64,000 nt of DNA from Dicyema japonicum (taxonomy: Eukaryota > Dicyemida > Rhombozoa > Dicyemidae), in the NCBI GenBank assembly GCA_011109175.1, contig RDEW01000009.1, forward strand, positions 981,652-1,045,651. Direction: 5' to 3'. Below, piece by piece: positions 58,927-64,000 of the stretch. The position numbers and the translations under genes were made by a program. The notes under the pieces were generated by a model. It ran no database searches and had not been told where the DNA came from. It saw only the letters and a program-made list of their open reading frames with translations. Every line of letters begins with the position of its first letter. Position 1 is the stretch's first letter.

Positions 58927-60657
58927 TATCGGTGAGGTGATCTAAGATACTGCTTGGTGCTTTCGTGTTTTTGGAATGGTCATTTATGACTGTCAGATCC
59001 CATCTAACTACAGTAAATTTCCCCTTGCATTGGCGGGTTTGTCTGTCAGCCAAAGGGAATGCTTGCGATAAGATTCATAAAGATCAGAGCGTCATTTAAC
59101 TCTCAAAACTGACAAATCACCTTGAGTATTTTGGGCATGACCCAGGAGGTAAATAAATATTCACTAAGAACAGTTTTCTTCTTGTAGAACCGATAGATAT
59201 CCCAATAATCTCAGTTATTTCGTAATTTCCTAGGAGTTTTTATTTCTAGTGAAATGTCTTTTTGTTAAAGTGAGATGTTTTCCATAAGTGCTCTAAGTTC
59301 CATTATTTGTCATTTAATCCCGTTCACGTTCAGTTGAATAACGTGACGATTTATCAGACTGTGACATACTTTATTACAATTTTCGATCAAATTGAATCAT
59401 TTTTTTGATTTTTTATGAAACCTTATTTTTTCATAATAGAGGCTATAAAATTCTGGCGCGATTTAGCTAAAGATTTTATAGATAAGTCTGAAGGCACAAA
59501 CATAAATTTAAAAATGTTGATAAACAATTAAATATCTGTGAAATATTCTTCACAGCCTGAGAAATCAAGAATCATCTCAATAAGATAAAAATGCGGCCAT
59601 TAGGTGATCTCGATCTCTCCCAATGACTACCTCATCTTCACTTGTTGTTCCTCTCGAGATCCCGCATTTTCTGTAATCTTGCGTTACAGGTTGATAAATA
59701 TTGTTTCCTAACAATCCTTCACGGAAAACTTTTATCAAATTCGATATACTTATTGTTGGAGATCAATTATCAATTTTTGAGGATACTAAAAAGTTAATTT
59801 GTTAAGTGTCTTTATATGTTCAGCTCTTCCAGAACATTCTTGATGGAGTAACTCCATAGCGATATGAAACCTCAAGTCATCCAGTTTTTTAATTCATTCT
59901 GAGGAGTATTTGAGAGTGACGTCGGCAGCCAGGAGTTCCCAAACTCTTGGATACCCAAATGAACCATTTTGATATTGTACTTTATTCTTCGAGTCTCTTT
60001 TTTCTTAGAATTGCTGTTACGATTATTTTACAATCAATCTCTTCTACCTTTTCTGGATTCTGAGATATCCCATGTTAAACAGTCCCTACATGACTAAATC
60101 AGGCTCTAGGTAAATTCATCGCCGGAAAATTCAAGAGAGCAGGTGGGCAGAAGATAGAAAGAATCAAAAAGATTAATTGTCCAAAAAGTGTTAAAATGAG
60201 ATTTTTAATTTTTAATCCACGATATGGATCACGTTGTCAGGTCTATTGGTTAAAGTGGCCACTTTATTCAAATGCGAAAGAGTTCTCTTAATGTGAATCT
60301 TAACTGTGGAGTTGGCCAGGTCAACTGCGTCGTTCAATAAGGACTCGTTGTCTCATGGATGTGATCTGTTTGACGAGATTGAAATTCGCTGAGAAGACAA
60401 CAAATACATGCGCAGAGTTTAAGCCAAATGTAACTAACTATCTTGGGGACATGCTCACGTGGTTTCTATCGCGATTTAATCTCCGAAATCACATTTTAAA
60501 GAAAAAATATAAAAATTTCGACCACTTCTATCTAGGAACCCGCTCACGTGCTCCCTTTAATTTACCGGTTACTCTAAATCAGCTAGTATTGGGGACAAGT
60601 TATCAAAAAATAACACAATAATTAATATATTAAAGCAACAAAAATTTAATCGAAAAA
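58927..60657. other. Mostly unassigned
   Basis: 59595-59700 resembles, on the minus strand, the LINE-A tail region (REEQQVKMR-like in broken frame). The open frame 60355-60621 (plus, MDVICLTRLKFAEKTTN...) has no family match and ends just beyond the stop codon of MIOS on the other strand. Confidence 0.3.
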
Positions 60658-63112
60658 TCAATCATATTTATAGTTGCACATACAATCACAACCAACAACA
60701 GGACAGACATTCCTCAGTCTAACAAATATAAGAGGGAGACCACCTGAACCAGTCCTGAATATGCTTAAGGTGTCCTCCATGATGACACCTAATACAGCAC
60801 ACATAACTGTTGTCGATAATCTTATTCACAAGTTCTGTAATGTAATATATGTTTTACTTCGATCAATAGAATAAGTATTCATCCGACACGTGCAGGCACA
60901 GCAGTCCACTTGAAGGTTCAAACAATAATTACAGGCACCTTTCTTATATTACTACTACTCACAACCGTGTTACGCCTGGAATCAGGGTGAGAAGTGTGGG
61001 AATAGTTGGTGTCTCGCTTGAAGGAATTGAAAGACAGACTTCTGTGGCAGTAAATGCACATATTATCAAATTCCCACGTTTAGAGTGGAAACTTCCGCGA
61101 ATTGAGGAATATATCAAACTTAGCTCTGAAATATAACAACGTACACACCTCATATTCCACATTAAAAGAGAGTTTAGCAAACCTCGGTATTTTTCTATAT
61201 ACTTTGGCATAAATTTATGGTTCAGGACTTCCCCTCCCAGTTGTAGCCCCATGAAGATACTGGTCTGATAATCTCCAGTGGTCTCAGCATATTTTTGCAA
61301 CAAATCCCCGGTTTTCGAAAATATCCCAAAAATATCACCAGAGGATACCGATTCATCCACAAATCTCTCAAGATGATACGAAAGCTAAAAAACAACAAAA
61401 AACAACTTTTTCGTCAGACACAAATCTCAGAGCAAAGAAAACCCGCCATTGAATTTCCAGAGCCGAGTTATGGATAATCTCGTTAAAAGACTCTTCAGTA
61501 TTGGTCATCAAGTTGTGATACAACATCAATATAGGGTATTTTTCAAAATGAATAGAATAAATAGCCTTCTCTTTATGGTAATAAGCTAGAGGTCCCTCCA
61601 AATCACCGTCATTTCCATGTATTCGGGCAAGATCCAACAAAAGGTCAGTAAAATGTGAAAAATCAAGGTCAAACAATGCCATCATGATGTTTGAGATATC
61701 ACAACGATTAAATGACTAAATACCTGCAATAATTGAGGAAATAAAACACGCCATCCTGAAATCCTAACATGCACGTGTCTAGATGCTCAGATCTTGCCAT
61801 GTCATCATACATGTTAATGTCGTAGAGACATCTCGTTGTGGATTTGTCAACATTCGGCCATTCAAGCTTCAACGGCGCACGCAACATGCATTTCATCAGC
61901 ACTATAGGGGTAATATTCAGGAATACCATATTCTAAGTACCTCCAAACTAATAATAAGTCATAGTTGGGGGCTTCTTCTCTTTCCAAGATGCTAATGGTT
62001 GAGGACTATGTTTAAAACACAAAAATACGAAATTTATGCCATAATTCTCATCTAATCTGATACTAGCAGAATAATGGCTCTTTAATTTAGACCACGTGTG
62101 CAGGGACGAGTCCATTTGGCCATGTATTGGAGGTGGCTGCAAGAAATGGTGGAAATTGTAGTCATGTTCTGTTTGGTATAAAAACGTGTTGGAAAGGAAA
62201 GGTGAATACGAAAAATCTGATATTCCGTGGTCGGATATCATAATTGTGTCTCGGTTTGACCAATTACAAATGTTCAACTCAAAAATCCTTGATTTCTCGA
62301 CGACACCAATCACGGAATTTTTCAATGGAGACCAAAACACGGAGAACTTTCCATCAAACGGAATTTTATGTAGCTACACAATCAGTAATGACACGTGCCT
62401 GTTTTCACACTTCCGTAAGTCATATATGAGTAGCGACCCATTGGAAATGGCAGAAAACACATGGTCACGTGAGGACTGAAGTTCAATGACTGGGCACATT
62501 TGACCTGAGTAAGGTTGATGGTGGATGGTCTCCGCATGTCAATCAAATGAAGAGACCGAGGATGACTGTAAAGAACATTTTTTTTATATTTCTGAGGACC
62601 AATTGACAGAATTTTATCGGAGGTGTCTCAATTACAACCCAAAGTACATTTCTGGTAAAACGGAAAAAGAGTTAAGTTTTTCGAATAAATCTGGTCGAAC
62701 TCCCAGAAGGAAAGAACCGATGAGATAAAAGGTTCCGGCGGGTCCGCCACACTAATGAGCTAATGTAAGCAAAGAATGTACCCATGGAGAGGAGTAATCT
62801 GAGTTCCAGCTAAGTAAACGATTATTCATAGGTTCGCCCCTAAAATAAGTTGACAATAAACCCAAATTGAGAAAAAAGTGAACTCCTTCCCATATGATAG
62901 ACTAAAGGTTAGGTCACATAATTACTTGACTAGGTAGGCTTCATTTTTAGAGTTGTTGAAGGCTATCATGTCGTCATAGATGCTCAATTTGAGAAAAGCT
63001 GGATCCTTATAATTATCGATTCAAGCTTAACTTTGACAACACAGTGAGGATTGAAGATCCGAACAGGCCGTGAATGATCTTTCGCGAGGAAATCTCCGAC
63101 TAGCATGAACAT
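60658..63112 (-). CDS. MIOS: MIOS homologue, GATOR2 complex subunit
   Basis: Component of GATOR2, which activates mTORC1 in response to amino acids at the lysosome. Minus strand from ATG 63112. WD40 part: IFNPHCVVK joined by a 26-nt intron (63031-63006) to LKLSIYDDMIAFN; later SDKILSIGPQKYKKNVL, LHLIDMRRPSTINLTQ, VFSAISNGSLLIYDLRK, FSVFWSPLKNSVIGVVEKS. Helical part: ALFDLDFSHFTDLL, EIQWRVFFALRFVSDEK, LLQKYAETTGDYQTSIFMGL, YIEKYRGLLNSLL, RAKFDIFLNSRKF. C-terminal zinc-binding part: DNMCIYCHRSLSF, GACNYCLNLQVDCCAC, YVCCIRCHHGGHLKHIQDWF, NVCPVVGCDCMCNY. Introns are 21-29 nt. One in-frame TAA at 61082-61080 sits between the helical and zinc parts, although both sides stay conserved. The region around 62700-62900 is poorly resolved. 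Confidence 0.94.
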
Positions 63113-64000
63113 GTTGGCAAACATTCTCCATTTGATATTTTTGAGTGTAGAATTTCTTTATACTCAAAGATCTGGATCTCCTCTTCGCACATGAAAAACT
63201 TCTTTGGGGAATTTAGAGGCCAATAAAAATAGTTCATTCTTTTTTCGAATATAAAATTAGAAAAAAAATAAAATAATAATTTAAATTTAAATTTCATTAT
63301 TACTCGTAGAGAAGTGATATGAAGACTTTGAGTTTCTGAAAATTTCGATCAATATCACTCCTGTCAAGTGGCGTGACCTTCAATGGTAATTTTAAAAACT
63401 TTCCACTTTAATCATTTCTAGGCACTAATACAAGATCCAAGAGATTCCGGAGATGGGGGACTATGGGAGACAGCCCACGTTTGTCAAATAATCGAAGCTC
63501 GCGATAGGCCCTCCGCATTTGTCTAGTAATTTAAATTCTTGTTGGTTCCATCAGAATTTGAATTAATGACTTATTTTTATGAAATCCTTGAAAATCTTTG
63601 TAATGAAGAGAAAATTTAATAACTAATAAATTAATCCACTTCCCACACTCGTAAAGTCCGAGAGACTTTCCAAATCACACATGTCCATTCAGAATCGAAA
63701 AGCTGTTGGTATCTCTCCTGCATAGCCCTTTACCCCATTCTCCATGATGTTGATAGGAAATATAGAGTCGACTCAGGTTGTATCTTACACTAAAAGCTTC
63801 TTCTCTTTAGACTGAAAGACTGTAATTTCCTTCTCATACTTTGTCAGAGAGCTTCAGCACGGAGGAATCGGTACTAATTAGGGCTCGGGAATTAAGGAAT
63901 ATTACTTACTGTTTTTTGAAATTCGAACATTAAATAAACCAGAAAATCTGTGATCGATTGTTTGGCACGGTGTAGTATTATTCTCGTCTTTATATCTCAA
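63113..64000. other. Upstream region of MIOS; no gene recognised
   Basis: Contains an AT run at 63240-63300 close to the MIOS start, which may be its promoter side. Nothing else is recognised. Confidence 0.35.

Noticed and set aside
62525-62728. Plus-strand open frame opposite the MIOS WD40 region
   Set aside because: The minus strand encodes the conserved WD40 sequence (SDKILSIGPQKYKKNVL and LHLIDMRRPS), so the plus frame is a shadow.

Overview
The window is AT-rich eukaryotic DNA with a few N gaps (1896, 2587, 3130, 17906). The host genes are animal genes: an adhesion GPCR, an ADAM10-type sheddase, Unkempt, a dynein-arm assembly factor, a GATOR2 subunit and a tRNA m3C methyltransferase. 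Their introns are almost all about 20-31 nt, with plain GT...AG ends. Animal gene content plus low-20s introns is the known signature of dicyemid mesozoans, and I infer a dicyemid or close relative. Splicing out these introns restores long, well-conserved proteins, so they are the key to reading the window.

Layout. 1-3.6 kb: repeats, including a tRNA-derived SINE and a tandem pair of a dispersed repeat. 3.7-5.6 kb: adhesion GPCR (+). 5.6-20.4 kb: a retrotransposon graveyard holding an inverted repeat with ~2.5 kb arms and a ~1.06 kb loop (11.82-17.91 kb), and a second inverted pair whose partner lies in the next gene. 20.5-22.3 kb: DNAAF11/LRRC6 (+) plus a small 3' gene remnant. 22.6-28 kb: LINE copies around a small proline-rich gene (24.1 kb). 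29.3-31.7 kb: ADAM10-like metalloprotease (+). 33.0-33.6 kb: LINE endonuclease remnant. 33.8-35.1 kb: pepsin-type aspartyl protease (+). 36.6-37.0 kb: tandem array. 37.4-39.3 kb: Unkempt-like CCCH protein (+). 40.9-41.8 kb: proline/glutamine-rich protein with a faint La-motif-like tail (+). 42-47 kb: mostly unassigned with LINE pieces. 47.2-48.2 kb: METTL2/6/8-type methyltransferase (+). 50-55 kb: SINE, LINE and a TA-flanked MITE. 55.5-56.7 kb: doubtful K-channel-like sequence. 60.7-63.1 kb: MIOS homologue on the minus strand.

The host genes form no operon or cluster; each is a stand-alone unit separated by repeats. Together they show an animal with motile cilia (DNAAF11), cell-surface adhesion and shedding (GPCR, ADAM10), nutrient sensing (MIOS/mTORC1) and post-transcriptional control (Unkempt, METTL). 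Several genes have a one-base deficit at a conserved motif. I cannot tell consensus errors from real lesions or recoding. I found no clear new molecular system; the strongest novelties are the nested inverted duplications with reciprocal decay of two neighbouring genes, and the altered ADAM10 zinc site.
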